Position numbers and translations under genes: made by a program. DNA of 64,000 bases from Prevotellaceae bacterium UBA2744. GTDB taxonomy: Bacteria; Bacteroidota; Bacteroidia; Bacteroidales; Bacteroidaceae. The notes beneath the pieces were generated by a model. The model did not search any database, was not told where the DNA came from, and saw only the letters and a list, made by a program, of their open reading frames with translations. Below, piece after piece: positions 15,778 through 24,884 of this stretch. The stretch covers positions 103,846 through 167,845 of the forward strand of contig DEJQ01000012.1 of assembly GCA_002353575.1 (NCBI GenBank), read 5' to 3'. The stretch's first letter is position 1; each line of letters starts with the position of its first letter.

Positions 15778-16668
15778 ATGATAGCGAACGAAATGAATAT
15801 ACTTATAACAGGATGTAATGGACAGTTGGGCAGCGAGATGCAATTGCTTTCCCGGCAGAATCCGCATCATAAGTATTTCCTTACCGATATCATAATTCCG
15901 GAAGGCTTGAATGCTTCTGTACTGGATATCACAAGTAAAAAAGATGTAGATGATTTTGTGCAGAAAAATCAGATTGACTGTATAGTCAACTGTGCTGCCT
16001 TTACTGCTGTAGATAAGGCAGAGGATGAAGTCGAGATGTGTCGTCGTCTCAATAGTGAAGCTCCTGGAATCTTAGCTGAGGCTGTCGGGAAACGTGGAGG
16101 ATGTATGATTCAGATTAGTACTGACTATGTATTTGACGGAACTTCTCATGTACCATACGTGGAGGATTCACCTACATGCCCTAATTCAGTGTATGGTTCA
16201 ACTAAACTGGACGGAGAAAAGGCGGTCATGGATGTATGTAAGAACTACATGATAGTCCGTACAGCATGGCTTTATTCCACATTCGGCAATAACTTTGTCA
16301 AGACGATGATTCGTCTGGGAAAAGAAAAAACATCTCTTGGAGTCATATTTGACCAGATTGGTACTCCGACATATGCACGCGATTTAGCGGTTGCTATCAT
16401 GACTGCTATCGATAAAGGAATTGTGCCTGGTGTGTATCATTTCTCAAATGAAGGTGTCATCTCGTGGTATGATTTCACTAAAGCGATACATCGTCTGGCA
16501 GGCATCACCTCATGCAGCGTAAAACCATTGCATACGAGTGAATATCCTACACCTGCTGCACGCCCGCACTTCAGCGTGCTTGACAAGACTAAGATAAAGC
16601 AGACTTATGGCATCGAAATCCCTTATTGGGAAGACAGCCTTAGAGAATGCATATCAAAACTCATATAA
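15778..16668 (+). CDS. rfbD: dTDP-4-dehydrorhamnose reductase
   Basis: RfbD carries out the last step of dTDP-L-rhamnose synthesis, reducing dTDP-4-keto-L-rhamnose with NAD(P)H. The 296-residue protein has the Rossmann glycine motif TGCNGQLGSE (11-20), NCAAFTAVDKAE (71-82), STDYVFDG (114-121) and the short-chain dehydrogenase YxxxK at Y139/K143 (VYGSTK). C-terminal residues ARPHFSVLD are the usual substrate-binding signature. ATG 15778 gives a 5-residue leader before MNILITG; ATG 15793 is an equally possible start. The other rml genes are not in the window. Confidence 0.92.
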   Translation: MIANEMNILITGCNGQLGSEMQLLSRQNPHHKYFLTDIIIPEGLNASVLDITSKKDVDDFVQKNQIDCIVNCAAFTAVDKAEDEVEMCRRLNSEAPGILAEAVGKRGGCMIQISTDYVFDGTSHVPYVEDSPTCPNSVYGSTKLDGEKAVMDVCKNYMIVRTAWLYSTFGNNFVKTMIRLGKEKTSLGVIFDQIGTPTYARDLAVAIMTAIDKGIVPGVYHFSNEGVISWYDFTKAIHRLAGITSCSVKPLHTSEYPTPAARPHFSVLDKTKIKQTYGIEIPYWEDSLRECISKLI

Positions 16669-16701
16669 ACTGAAACAGAATAAAGAAATTATATATATTA
16701 G

Positions 16702-17571
16702 ATGAAAGGAAAAGACACAGCTATACTTTTATTTCACTGTCCTGATCGTTTGGGAATCGTGACAGAGATAACTAAATTTATAACTGATAACAATGGAAAT
16801 ATCGTATATCTGGACCAATATGTAGATAAGTTGGACCATATGTTCTTTATGCGTGTGGAGTGGGAACTGGAAAATTTCCTTATTCCAGCAGACAAAATAT
16901 CAGAATATTTCGATACTCTCTACTGTAAGCGATTCGACATCCAATACCATCTGTACTTCGGAAATGTAAAACCACGAATGGCAATCTTTGTAAGCAAGAT
17001 GTCTCATTGTCTGTACGACCTTTTGGCCCGCTATAATGCTGGTGAACTGAACGTGGAAATCCCGTGTATAGTAAGTAATCATGAGGATTTGCGATATGTA
17101 GCTGACCAGTTTGGTATTCCATTTTACGTATGGAGCATTAATAAAGACTGGTCAAACAAACAGGAAGTGGAAGCAGCAGAGATGCAGATGTTACGCGAAC
17201 AGAAGGTGAACTTCATTGTCCTGGCTCGTTATATGCAGATTATCAGCGATGAGATGATTGCATCCTACCCAAACAGAATAATCAACATACACCACTCATT
17301 CCTGCCGGCATTCGTTGGTGCCAAGCCATATCATCAGGCATATCAGCGTGGTGTGAAGATTATCGGTGCCACAAGCCATTACGTAACTGCTGAGCTGGAT
17401 GCCGGACCGATTATCGAACAGGATGTGGTTCGTATCACTCATAAGGATACTCCTGAAAGTCTTGCTCTGAAGGGTAAGGACTTGGAAAAGATTGTCCTTT
17501 CACGTGCCGTTAAGAAGCACATCGAGCGTAAGGTGTTAACATACAAAAATAAGACAATTATATTCAGTTAA
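16702..17571 (+). CDS. purU: Formyltetrahydrofolate deformylase
   Basis: PurU hydrolyses 10-formyltetrahydrofolate to tetrahydrofolate and formate, feeding purine synthesis and balancing one-carbon pools. The N-terminal ACT domain (about 1-85) shows ILLFHCPDRLGIVTEITKF. The formyltransferase domain follows (about 92-289), with IPCIVSNHEDL, the catalytic region NIHHSFLPAFVGAKPYHQA (histidine), and ELDAGPIIEQD (aspartate). Length 289 aa matches the family. It lies 33 bases after rfbD and 21 bases before typA. Confidence 0.94.
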   Translation: MKGKDTAILLFHCPDRLGIVTEITKFITDNNGNIVYLDQYVDKLDHMFFMRVEWELENFLIPADKISEYFDTLYCKRFDIQYHLYFGNVKPRMAIFVSKMSHCLYDLLARYNAGELNVEIPCIVSNHEDLRYVADQFGIPFYVWSINKDWSNKQEVEAAEMQMLREQKVNFIVLARYMQIISDEMIASYPNRIINIHHSFLPAFVGAKPYHQAYQRGVKIIGATSHYVTAELDAGPIIEQDVVRITHKDTPESLALKGKDLEKIVLSRAVKKHIERKVLTYKNKTIIFS

Positions 17572-17592
17572 ATCTATACTTAGGTAAAAAGT

Positions 17593-19401
17593 ATGCAGGA
17601 TATTAGAAACATAGCAATCATTGCTCACGTTGACCACGGGAAGACTACACTCGTGGACAAGATGTTGCTGGCTGGAAATCTGTTCAGAGACAATCAGCAG
17701 ACAGGGGATTTGATACTTGACAACAACGAGTTGGAACGCGAACGTGGTATAACAATCCTTTCGAAGAACGTTTCAATCAACTACAAAGGCACAAAGATAA
17801 ACGTAATCGACACTCCGGGACACTCCGACTTCGGTGGTGAGGTGGAGCGTGTGCTTAATATGGCAGACGGTTGCATTCTCCTTGTTGATGCATTTGAGGG
17901 ACCAATGCCACAGACACGTTTCGTGTTGCAGAAAGCATTGGAGATAGGTCTGAAGCCTGTAGTGGTAGTTAATAAGGTTGATAAACCGAACTGTCGTCCT
18001 GAAGAAGTCTATGAGATGGTGTTCGACCTCATGTGTGCGCTCAATGCCACCGAGGACCAGTTAGACTTTCCTGTTGTTTACGGCTCTGCAAAGCAGGGCT
18101 GGATGGGACCGGACTTCAAGACACCTACAAATGATATTACATATTTGCTTGATGTCATACTGAAGACTATTCCTGCTCCACAACAGTTAGAGGGAACACC
18201 TCAGATGCTTATAACTTCTCTCGACTATTCGACCTATACTGGTCGTATAGCTGTTGGACGTGTTCACCGAGGAACTCTTAAAGCAGGTCAGAACATAACA
18301 ATCGTTCATCGTAACGGTACATCTGAGAAAACTAAGATTAAGGAAATCCATACGTTCGAAGGTATGGGGCATCGTACTGCGGATTCAGTATCGTCAGGTG
18401 ATATATGTGCTATCATCGGTCTTTCTAATTTCGAAATAGGTGATACTATCTGTGACTATGAGAATCCGGAAGCACTTCCTACGATTAGCATCGATGAACC
18501 AACGATGTCTATGCTCTTCACTATTAATAATTCGCCATTTTTCGGCAAGGAAGGCAAGTTCTGTACGAGCCGCCATATTGGTGAACGCCTGGAGAAGGAA
18601 TTAGAGAAGAACCTTGCGCTTCGTGTGGAGGTGAAGGAAGGCACAACAGACCAGTGGATCGTAAGCGGCCGTGGCGTGCTTCACCTGTCAGTCCTTATCG
18701 AAACCATGCGTCGTGAGGGATATGAGCTGCAGGTAGGTCAGCCACAGGTTATCTATCGTGAAATAAACGGTGAACACTGTGAACCAATCGAAGAACTGAC
18801 TATTAATGTTCCGGAGGAATTCGCAAGTAAGATGATAGATATGGTTACTCGCCGTAAAGGTGATATGATAAGTATGGAGGCTGCCGACGGACGTGTAAAC
18901 ATAGAATTCGAGATTCCTTCTCGTGGTATCATCGGATTGCGTACCAATGTGCTGACTGCAAGTCAGGGAGAAGCCATTATGGCTCACCGATTCAAGAATT
19001 ATCAGCCGTTCAAGGGTGAGATGACTCGTCGTACAAACGGTTCTATGATTGCAATGGATTCTGGTACGGCATTTGCCTATGCTATCGACCATCTGCAGGA
19101 TCGTGGCAAGTTCTTCATTTCTCCTCAGACTCAGGTATATGCCGGTCAGGTAGTAGGTGAACATGTTCACGAGAACGACCTCGTGGTAAACGTAACGAAG
19201 GCAAAACAGCTTACTAACGTCCGTGCCTCTGGTACAGATGAGAAGGCGCATATCATACCGCCTGTAATCCTTTCGCTTGAAGAAGCATTGGAGTATATCA
19301 AGGCTGATGAATATGTAGAAGTCACTCCTAAGTCAATGCGTATTCGAAAGATTATCCTTGACCATTTGGAGCGTAAACGTGCAAACAAAACAGAAGAATA
19401 A
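17593..19401 (+). CDS. typA: Ribosome-associated GTPase TypA/BipA
   Basis: TypA (BipA) is a translational GTPase related to EF-G that binds the ribosome and assists 50S assembly and stress adaptation. The 602-residue protein has G1 AHVDHGKT (11-18), the switch I region ERERGITI, G3 DTPGH, G4 NKVDKP and G5 GSAKQGW. Domain II, domains III/V and the TypA-specific C-terminal domain are all present; the total length is typical. It ends LERKRANKTEE. It is followed after 56 AT-rich bases by an OmpA-type gene. Confidence 0.96.
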   Translation: MQDIRNIAIIAHVDHGKTTLVDKMLLAGNLFRDNQQTGDLILDNNELERERGITILSKNVSINYKGTKINVIDTPGHSDFGGEVERVLNMADGCILLVDAFEGPMPQTRFVLQKALEIGLKPVVVVNKVDKPNCRPEEVYEMVFDLMCALNATEDQLDFPVVYGSAKQGWMGPDFKTPTNDITYLLDVILKTIPAPQQLEGTPQMLITSLDYSTYTGRIAVGRVHRGTLKAGQNITIVHRNGTSEKTKIKEIHTFEGMGHRTADSVSSGDICAIIGLSNFEIGDTICDYENPEALPTISIDEPTMSMLFTINNSPFFGKEGKFCTSRHIGERLEKELEKNLALRVEVKEGTTDQWIVSGRGVLHLSVLIETMRREGYELQVGQPQVIYREINGEHCEPIEELTINVPEEFASKMIDMVTRRKGDMISMEAADGRVNIEFEIPSRGIIGLRTNVLTASQGEAIMAHRFKNYQPFKGEMTRRTNGSMIAMDSGTAFAYAIDHLQDRGKFFISPQTQVYAGQVVGEHVHENDLVVNVTKAKQLTNVRASGTDEKAHIIPPVILSLEEALEYIKADEYVEVTPKSMRIRKIILDHLERKRANKTEE

Positions 19402-19457
19402 GGTTTATAAAACCCTTTTAATTCATTTATTTATTCATTAATTAATTTTATTTCATT

Positions 19458-20627
19458 ATGAAGAAAATTTTACTCGCAATCACAATGGTTGCATCGGCTC
19501 TAGCTGCAAATGCAGGGCAGCCTGTAAAGTTGGGTAACTTTACAGACAACTGGTATTTAGGTGTCGGTGGCGGCGCTGCTACATCTCTTCGTTTCAAGCA
19601 GGTTTTCCCTGTAAACGGAACAGCTACCATCTTCCTTGGTAAGCAGATTACACCAGTTGTAGGTGTGGAAATCGAAGGAACTGCTTGGTTCGGTTCAAGT
19701 GCTTATGATCCAAACACTAAGTCTCGCTATCACTTCAATGCAGCTTCTAATGGTAGCTACAAGACAATTGTCCGCGGTCACTATGTAGGTGTTAACGGAA
19801 CCCTGAATCTCTCTAACCTCTTCGGTGGTTACAAAGGCGTTCCACGTTCATTCGAAGTAGGTGCTGTTGTAGGTATTGGTTGGAATCGTGTTTATAACCC
19901 AGCTAAGGAAGGTTGGAATAACCTCGGTTTCAAGACTGGTCTTGACTTCAACATCAACATGGGTGCATCAAAGGCTCACTCAATCCGCATCCAGCCAGCT
20001 GTAGACTGGAACGTATCTGCTGAAGGTGCTAACTTCAAACCACGTTCTCGTTTTGCACAGCTTCAGCTTACAGCTGCTTACGTTTATCACTTCGGTAACT
20101 CTGATGGCAAGCACTACATCGTAGCATGCGACAAGAAGTTCTCTCAGGACGAACTTGACGGTCGTCTGAACGAGCTCCGTGCTAAGGCTAACTCAGACCT
20201 CGCTGCTAAGGACAAGACTATCTCTCAGCTCCAGGCAGACCTCGCTGCAGAACGTGCTAAGGAGAAAACTGTCGTAGTTAACGAGACTAAGGTGACTGAG
20301 ACTCAGCTTGCTCCAGTCGTAATCTTCCGTGTAGGTAAGAGCGTTATCGACGCATCTCAGAAGCCATCTGTTGCTATGATTGCCACTTACATGAAGAATC
20401 ATCCAAACAGCAAGGTTCGTGTTAACGGTTATGCATCTCCAGAAGGTAATCCTGAGTTCAACCAGAAGCTTTCTGATGCTCGTGCTAAGGCTGTTCGCGA
20501 TATGCTCGTAAACACTTACAAGATTTCTGCTGATCGTGTATCTTATAAGGGTCTTGGTGTAACAGACGAACTCTTCGACGAAAACGACTGGAACCGTGTT
20601 GCTACATTCATCGAAGAAAACAAATAA
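19458..20627 (+). CDS. OmpA-family outer-membrane protein
   Basis: A 389-residue outer-membrane protein linking membrane and peptidoglycan. A signal peptide (MKKILLAITMVASALAANA) precedes an N-terminal barrel domain (about 20-215) with alternating strands such as GNFTDNWYLGVGGGAATSLRF. A short coiled-coil linker follows (about 230-275, LRAKANSDLAAKDKTISQLQADL). The OmpA peptidoglycan-binding domain (about 285-385) shows VNGYASPEGNPEFNQKLSDARA. Codon choice (many CTC, GGT, AAG) suggests high expression, and a strong terminator follows. Comparable proteins are major porin-like antigens in Prevotella and Bacteroides. Confidence 0.92.
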   Translation: MKKILLAITMVASALAANAGQPVKLGNFTDNWYLGVGGGAATSLRFKQVFPVNGTATIFLGKQITPVVGVEIEGTAWFGSSAYDPNTKSRYHFNAASNGSYKTIVRGHYVGVNGTLNLSNLFGGYKGVPRSFEVGAVVGIGWNRVYNPAKEGWNNLGFKTGLDFNINMGASKAHSIRIQPAVDWNVSAEGANFKPRSRFAQLQLTAAYVYHFGNSDGKHYIVACDKKFSQDELDGRLNELRAKANSDLAAKDKTISQLQADLAAERAKEKTVVVNETKVTETQLAPVVIFRVGKSVIDASQKPSVAMIATYMKNHPNSKVRVNGYASPEGNPEFNQKLSDARAKAVRDMLVNTYKISADRVSYKGLGVTDELFDENDWNRVATFIEENK

Positions 20628-20652
20628 TTGATTTCCAATTATACTAATTTAT

Positions 20653-20687
20653 ATCCCCCAGGCTTTTGCTTGGGGGATTTTTTTTTC
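20653..20687 (+). terminator. Strong rho-independent terminator after the OmpA-type gene
   Basis: ATCCCCCAGGC (20653-20663) pairs with GCTTGGGGGAT (20668-20678), with one G-T pair, around a TTTT loop. It is followed by nine T residues from 20678. Confidence 0.92.
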
Positions 20688-20713
20688 CTTATGCAGTTAC
20701 AAGTTTTTTTTCG

Positions 20714-20721
20714 TAACTTTG
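20714..20721 (+). promoter_or_regulatory. -7 promoter box of the GH105 gene
   Basis: TAACTTTG matches TAnnTTTG, 16 bases before ATG 20738, so the leader is very short. No TTTG is visible at -33. Confidence 0.55.
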
Positions 20722-20737
20722 CAGGCATAATGTCAAA

Positions 20738-21925
20738 ATGGCTATGAAACAATTTCTTTTTCTCCTTCTTTGGGTCATTTCTTCTGCCTTAATGGCAAAA
20801 GACAATATGGCCGAGGCTATTACAAAGTCAGAAATGAAACGCTGTCCGCAGGCATGTTATACAGACAGTCCTACTCGTGTGAAGTGGAGTTATACAGGTG
20901 GACTGAAGGTCGGTGCAATGCTTGATTATTATAATGTAAGCAAAGACGAGTCTGTGTTCAAATATTGTATGCAATATGCTGATTCGTTCATTACAAATGA
21001 GGGGCAGATTCGTTCTTATAAGATGTCCGATTATAATATCGACATGATCAATTCCGGCAAGTGTCTGTTCCAGTTCTATCAGCTGACAGGTGAAGATCGT
21101 TTCCGTAAAGCCCTGACATTGCTCCGTACTCAGTTAGACACTCATCCGCGTAACGACGATGGTGGCTTCTGGCATAAGAAGATATATCCCAATCAGGTCT
21201 GGCTCGATGGTGTCTATATGGGCACTCCTTTCCTGGCCGAATATACATATCGTTTCGATAAAGACAATAATGCAGCATGGGCAGATGTGGTAAATCAGAT
21301 ACTCATGGCAGCCAGACATACCTATGACCCTCAGACAGGGCTGTTTCGTCATGCCTGTGATGTAAGTCGCAAGATGGGGTGGGCCGACCCTCTTACAGGT
21401 CAGTCTTCTCATTGCTGGGGGCGTGCCTTGGGCTGGTATATGATGGCGATAGTCGATGCCCTTCCTTTCATACCAGAAACCACTCAGGGACGAGATAGTA
21501 TCCTTGCCGTTCTTAATACTATCGCCGAAGGTATTGACAAGTATAAAGATGTGAAGACGGGACTTTGGTATCAAGTACTCGACTCTCCTGGTCGCCAAGG
21601 TAACTACCTGGAGAGTTCCTGCTCTGCAATGTTTATCTATTCTATGCTGAAGGCAGTGCGTCTTGGCTATCTGTCAAAGAAATATAGGGCTTTAGCCAAA
21701 CGTAGTTACAGGAACTTCATTAAGCAGTTCGTATATACCAGTAAAGAACAACTTCCTGATGGCACTATAGATACTTTAGTGAATATAGGCAGTTGCTGTG
21801 CAGTGGCAGGACTTAGCAAAGACCGTCCCGGTACATTTGATTATTATATAAATGAACGCAAGCAGGATAACGACCCAAAGGTTCTCGGTCCGTTTATCAA
21901 GGCTGCATTGGAAATAAACCGATAA
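20738..21925 (+). CDS. Glycoside hydrolase family 105/88, unsaturated rhamnogalacturonyl hydrolase
   Basis: An exported (alpha/alpha)6-barrel enzyme that removes unsaturated uronic acids from the products of pectin or similar lyases. A signal peptide (about 1-20, SSALMAKD) precedes the catalytic domain. Family features are the catalytic aspartate D157 in QVWLDGVYMG, and HCWGRALGWYMMA and LWYQVLDSPGRQGNYLESSCSAMF (in shorter parts) lining the barrel. The 395-residue length fits YteR/YesR-type GH105 enzymes. ATG 20744 is an alternative start six bases later. It stands alone, next to a protease gene four bases downstream, with no lyase beside it; the DUF4861 gene at 54464 may belong to the same pathway. 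Confidence 0.88.
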   Translation: MAMKQFLFLLLWVISSALMAKDNMAEAITKSEMKRCPQACYTDSPTRVKWSYTGGLKVGAMLDYYNVSKDESVFKYCMQYADSFITNEGQIRSYKMSDYNIDMINSGKCLFQFYQLTGEDRFRKALTLLRTQLDTHPRNDDGGFWHKKIYPNQVWLDGVYMGTPFLAEYTYRFDKDNNAAWADVVNQILMAARHTYDPQTGLFRHACDVSRKMGWADPLTGQSSHCWGRALGWYMMAIVDALPFIPETTQGRDSILAVLNTIAEGIDKYKDVKTGLWYQVLDSPGRQGNYLESSCSAMFIYSMLKAVRLGYLSKKYRALAKRSYRNFIKQFVYTSKEQLPDGTIDTLVNIGSCCAVAGLSKDRPGTFDYYINERKQDNDPKVLGPFIKAALEINR

Positions 21926-21929
21926 GTGT

Positions 21930-23156
21930 ATGATTTTATATTGGATAATAATCTTTATCGTACTTGCAGAGTTCGCTTATAGCATCACTCTTAGTGTATT
22001 AAACCGTAAAGCCAGTCATCAACCTATTCCTGCATTGCTAAAGGGAATATATGATGCGGCTGAATATGCACGTCAGCAAGCTTATTTGCGCGAAAATTCC
22101 CGCTTTGGTGTGGTCTCTAACATAGTCAATACAACGCTGCTTCTGTGTCTCTTTGCATTGGGCGGTTTTGCATGGATGGATAGCTATGCGCGTAGTCTTA
22201 CTTCCAACCCGGTTCTCATAGCTCTCCTGTTCTTCTTTATATTCTATATTCTGGATTGGGTGGTCGGTCTGCCCTTCTCCGTTTACGACACATTTCATAT
22301 AGAGGCAAAATACGGATTTAACCGCACTACACCCCGCCTCTTTGTCATGGACACAATCAAAGGGTTCTTTGTCTCCCTCCTTATCTATGGCATACTGATG
22401 GGGCTGGTCGTATGGATCTACGGGCTTATTCCTGATTATTTCTGGCTCGTAGCGTGGGCTGTTGTCTCTGTGCTGACACTTATCCTGCAGTTTCTTTATA
22501 GCGATGTGATAGTTCCTCTCTTCAATAAGCAGACACCGCTTGCTGAGGGCGAACTGCGTACTGCTATAGAGACATTTGCCCGGAACGTAGGTTTCAAGTT
22601 GCAGAACATATATGTAATTGACGGCAGCAAGCGTAGTTCCAAAGCAAATGCCTATTTTACAGGCTTTGGTTCCCGTAAGCGTATTGTACTTTATGACACT
22701 CTTATGGAACAACTAACGACAGATGAAATCGTTGCTGTCCTGGCTCATGAGATAGGACACTATAAGCATCACCACATCATTAAAGACATGGCATCGGCTC
22801 TGATTCTCAATTTTGTCATGTTCTATCTCTTCAGTCTTGTGATTGACAATAAGGAAATAGCGGCAGCAGCGGGCTGCGATGTTCCGTCTTTCCATATCAA
22901 CATGACAGTCTTTATGCTTCTGTTTACTCCTATTCAGATTATTATATCTCTGATAAGTAATGTTCTTTCTCGCCGACATGAGTGGGAAGCTGATGAGTTC
23001 GCCTGTCAGTATGGATTGGGCAAGAACCTATGCAGTTCCTTGAAAAAGATGTCGGCTCAGAGCCTTAGTAATCTCACTCCTCATCCCGTGGTAGTCTATA
23101 CGCAATACTCTCATCCGACACTGCTGCAACGTGTAGAACATTTCGAGAGTGCATAG
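21930..23156 (+). CDS. M48-family membrane metalloprotease, Ste24-like
   Basis: A 408-residue inner-membrane zinc protease like the CAAX protease Ste24. About six hydrophobic segments (for example 3-20, 66-84, 93-113, 143-165, 170-188, 324-345). The zinc motif HEIGH is at 273-277 and the third ligand region is EWEAD at 351-355. Bacterial members are thought to act in membrane protein quality control; no prenylation substrate is expected. It starts four bases after the GH105 gene, so the two share a transcript. Confidence 0.9.
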   Translation: MILYWIIIFIVLAEFAYSITLSVLNRKASHQPIPALLKGIYDAAEYARQQAYLRENSRFGVVSNIVNTTLLLCLFALGGFAWMDSYARSLTSNPVLIALLFFFIFYILDWVVGLPFSVYDTFHIEAKYGFNRTTPRLFVMDTIKGFFVSLLIYGILMGLVVWIYGLIPDYFWLVAWAVVSVLTLILQFLYSDVIVPLFNKQTPLAEGELRTAIETFARNVGFKLQNIYVIDGSKRSSKANAYFTGFGSRKRIVLYDTLMEQLTTDEIVAVLAHEIGHYKHHHIIKDMASALILNFVMFYLFSLVIDNKEIAAAAGCDVPSFHINMTVFMLLFTPIQIIISLISNVLSRRHEWEADEFACQYGLGKNLCSSLKKMSAQSLSNLTPHPVVVYTQYSHPTLLQRVEHFESA

Positions 23157-23166
23157 AAAGTACATA

Positions 23167-24270
23167 TTACATCATACATGTATTTTGGTATGTGTTCATC
23201 AGTTGGTGAGCGAGGGTATGAGGATGGAAGGCATACATAGCAAATTCCTTACTGCCTTCAATCATGCGTGAACGGAGGGAAGTGTCTTCAAGTGCCTTCT
23301 GCATTTTTTCTTTTATATCCTCTGGTTCTGATGGATTTGCCAAGAGAGAGTAGGGACCTGCTGCTTCAGGTAGGCAGCTAACATTGCTCGTCACTACAGG
23401 ACATCCGCTCAGCATGGCTTCAACCACGGGAAGCCCGAATCCCTCGTAGAATGATGGATAGACGAACAATTGCGCATTAGTGTACAGTTGGTGTAGTTCT
23501 GCTGGAGTAAGTCCGCCAAGCCACTTGAAGCGGTTCTCCATTCCGTGTTTTGCTATGTAGGTCTTAACCGTATTTTTGTATTCTCTTCCATCGCCTACTA
23601 TATATAGTGGAAGGTCGATGTCCTTAGGAAGCAGTTCCATCGCCTTTACAATTCCCAACAGGTTCTTTCTGGAATTGACAGATCCTACATAAAGCATATA
23701 GGGCTCACATTCGGTCTTGGGAATAGGGCTATAGAAGAGTGGCGCAACGGGTTGATATACCACATTTATTTTTTTCTCGTCAACACCATAGAACCGGATT
23801 ATGTCATCCTTTGTGCATTTGCTTATTGCTATGATTCTGTCAGCGGTCTCTACGGCATATTTCCACTTCAGATTATAGATGTAGCGGTCAGCCTTGTGAT
23901 ACATATCTGGAAAGGTCTTGAATGCTACGTCGTGAATTGTTACAATACTGCGGACACCGCTATGACGTATTCCAAGCGGCAGTTCGTTACTCAGACCGTG
24001 AAACAGGTCTATTTTATCTTCTTTTATCTTCGATGCCAGTTCGAATGTTCTCCATAGGCTTCCTCTCACCAGTCCCATTGGCTGTATGGTGTGGCAGCCG
24101 GCTTTCTGCAAGTATGGTGCAGTAGTTTTATTGCAGGTAACCTTTGGGGTGTATAATAAATAGTCATTCTCAGGGAATTCATCCGTGAGAATGTCTATAG
24201 TTGTGCGGCTGTGGTTTCCCAGCCCCGTGAAATTATTGAACAGTCGTTTTGCGTCGAATCCTATTCTCAT
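23167..24270 (-). CDS. Family 4 glycosyltransferase
   Basis: A 367-residue GT-B retaining glycosyltransferase, probably building LPS core or another envelope glycan. N-terminal MRIGFDAKRLFNNFTGLGNHSR is the donor/acceptor glycine loop of GT4 enzymes. MLYVGSVNSRKNL begins the C-terminal Rossmann domain, and FVYPSFYEGFGLPVVEAM contains the EX7E nucleotide-sugar motif. It overlaps the DUF4254 gene by four bases and is the last gene of the gltX-waaA-DUF4254 run, so a role next to Kdo addition is plausible. Confidence 0.88.
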   Translation of the reverse strand: MRIGFDAKRLFNNFTGLGNHSRTTIDILTDEFPENDYLLYTPKVTCNKTTAPYLQKAGCHTIQPMGLVRGSLWRTFELASKIKEDKIDLFHGLSNELPLGIRHSGVRSIVTIHDVAFKTFPDMYHKADRYIYNLKWKYAVETADRIIAISKCTKDDIIRFYGVDEKKINVVYQPVAPLFYSPIPKTECEPYMLYVGSVNSRKNLLGIVKAMELLPKDIDLPLYIVGDGREYKNTVKTYIAKHGMENRFKWLGGLTPAELHQLYTNAQLFVYPSFYEGFGLPVVEAMLSGCPVVTSNVSCLPEAAGPYSLLANPSEPEDIKEKMQKALEDTSLRSRMIEGSKEFAMYAFHPHTLAHQLMNTYQNTCMM

Positions 24271-24872
24271 TTCTGTCCGTAAAGAATGGGATTCGTACTT
24301 GGGTCGTTGTACATCTTCATCTGCTTATATACCTTCATGTACTTCTTTCCGGCTTCGATATCGGCAATCAGCTGGTCGATAGCTGTCGATAGGTCTTTCT
24401 GCTGCTCGTTGAGCACGTCCAGCTTCTTCTGGCATGCTGCCTTGTGCGCTGCATCTGCGTCGTCACGCTCCACCTGCTCTTTCATGTGGTATATCTTTAG
24501 TGCAAGAATGCTCAGGCGATCCACAGCCCACGCAGGACTCTCTGTGTTGATGGTAGCATCAGGCAGGGGCTTTATTCCATTGTAGAGAGTAAGAAAATAC
24601 GAGTCTATCATCTCTACCAAATCAGTGCGGTCCTGATTGCTCTTGTCTATTCTGCGTTTCAGCTGCAATGCATACACCGGTTCGATATGCGGGTCGCGTA
24701 TGATGTCTTCCAAATGCCATTGAACGGTATCAATCCAACATTTTGTGTATAGGTATGCCTCAATCGTCCCCTTTTGATATGGGTTGTTTAGGGGTTGGTC
24801 GATATCGTCTTTCAGGTGGTAGTCAATAATCACCTTGTCGAAGATAGGCATTGCAATTTGTGTGAAGGTCAT
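24267..24872 (-). CDS. DUF4254 family protein
   Basis: A 201-residue soluble all-helical protein that I recognise as DUF4254 from its length, the WHLEDIIRDPHI and SPAWAVDRLSILALKIYHM segments, and its place between waaA and a glycosyltransferase in Bacteroidetes. Residues about 130-175 form a likely coiled coil (DVLNEQQKDLSTAIDQLIADIE). It starts 12 bases after waaA and overlaps the next gene by four bases. No enzymatic motif is visible. The conserved neighbourhood suggests a role in LPS synthesis. Confidence 0.8.
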   Translation of the reverse strand: MTFTQIAMPIFDKVIIDYHLKDDIDQPLNNPYQKGTIEAYLYTKCWIDTVQWHLEDIIRDPHIEPVYALQLKRRIDKSNQDRTDLVEMIDSYFLTLYNGIKPLPDATINTESPAWAVDRLSILALKIYHMKEQVERDDADAAHKAACQKKLDVLNEQQKDLSTAIDQLIADIEAGKKYMKVYKQMKMYNDPSTNPILYGQK

Positions 24873-24884
24873 ATTTATGTGTAG

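Noticed and set aside
22038..22712. 224-residue minus-strand ORF
   Set aside because: It is antisense to the Ste24-like protease, which has complete motifs; the minus frame has no recognisable domain.
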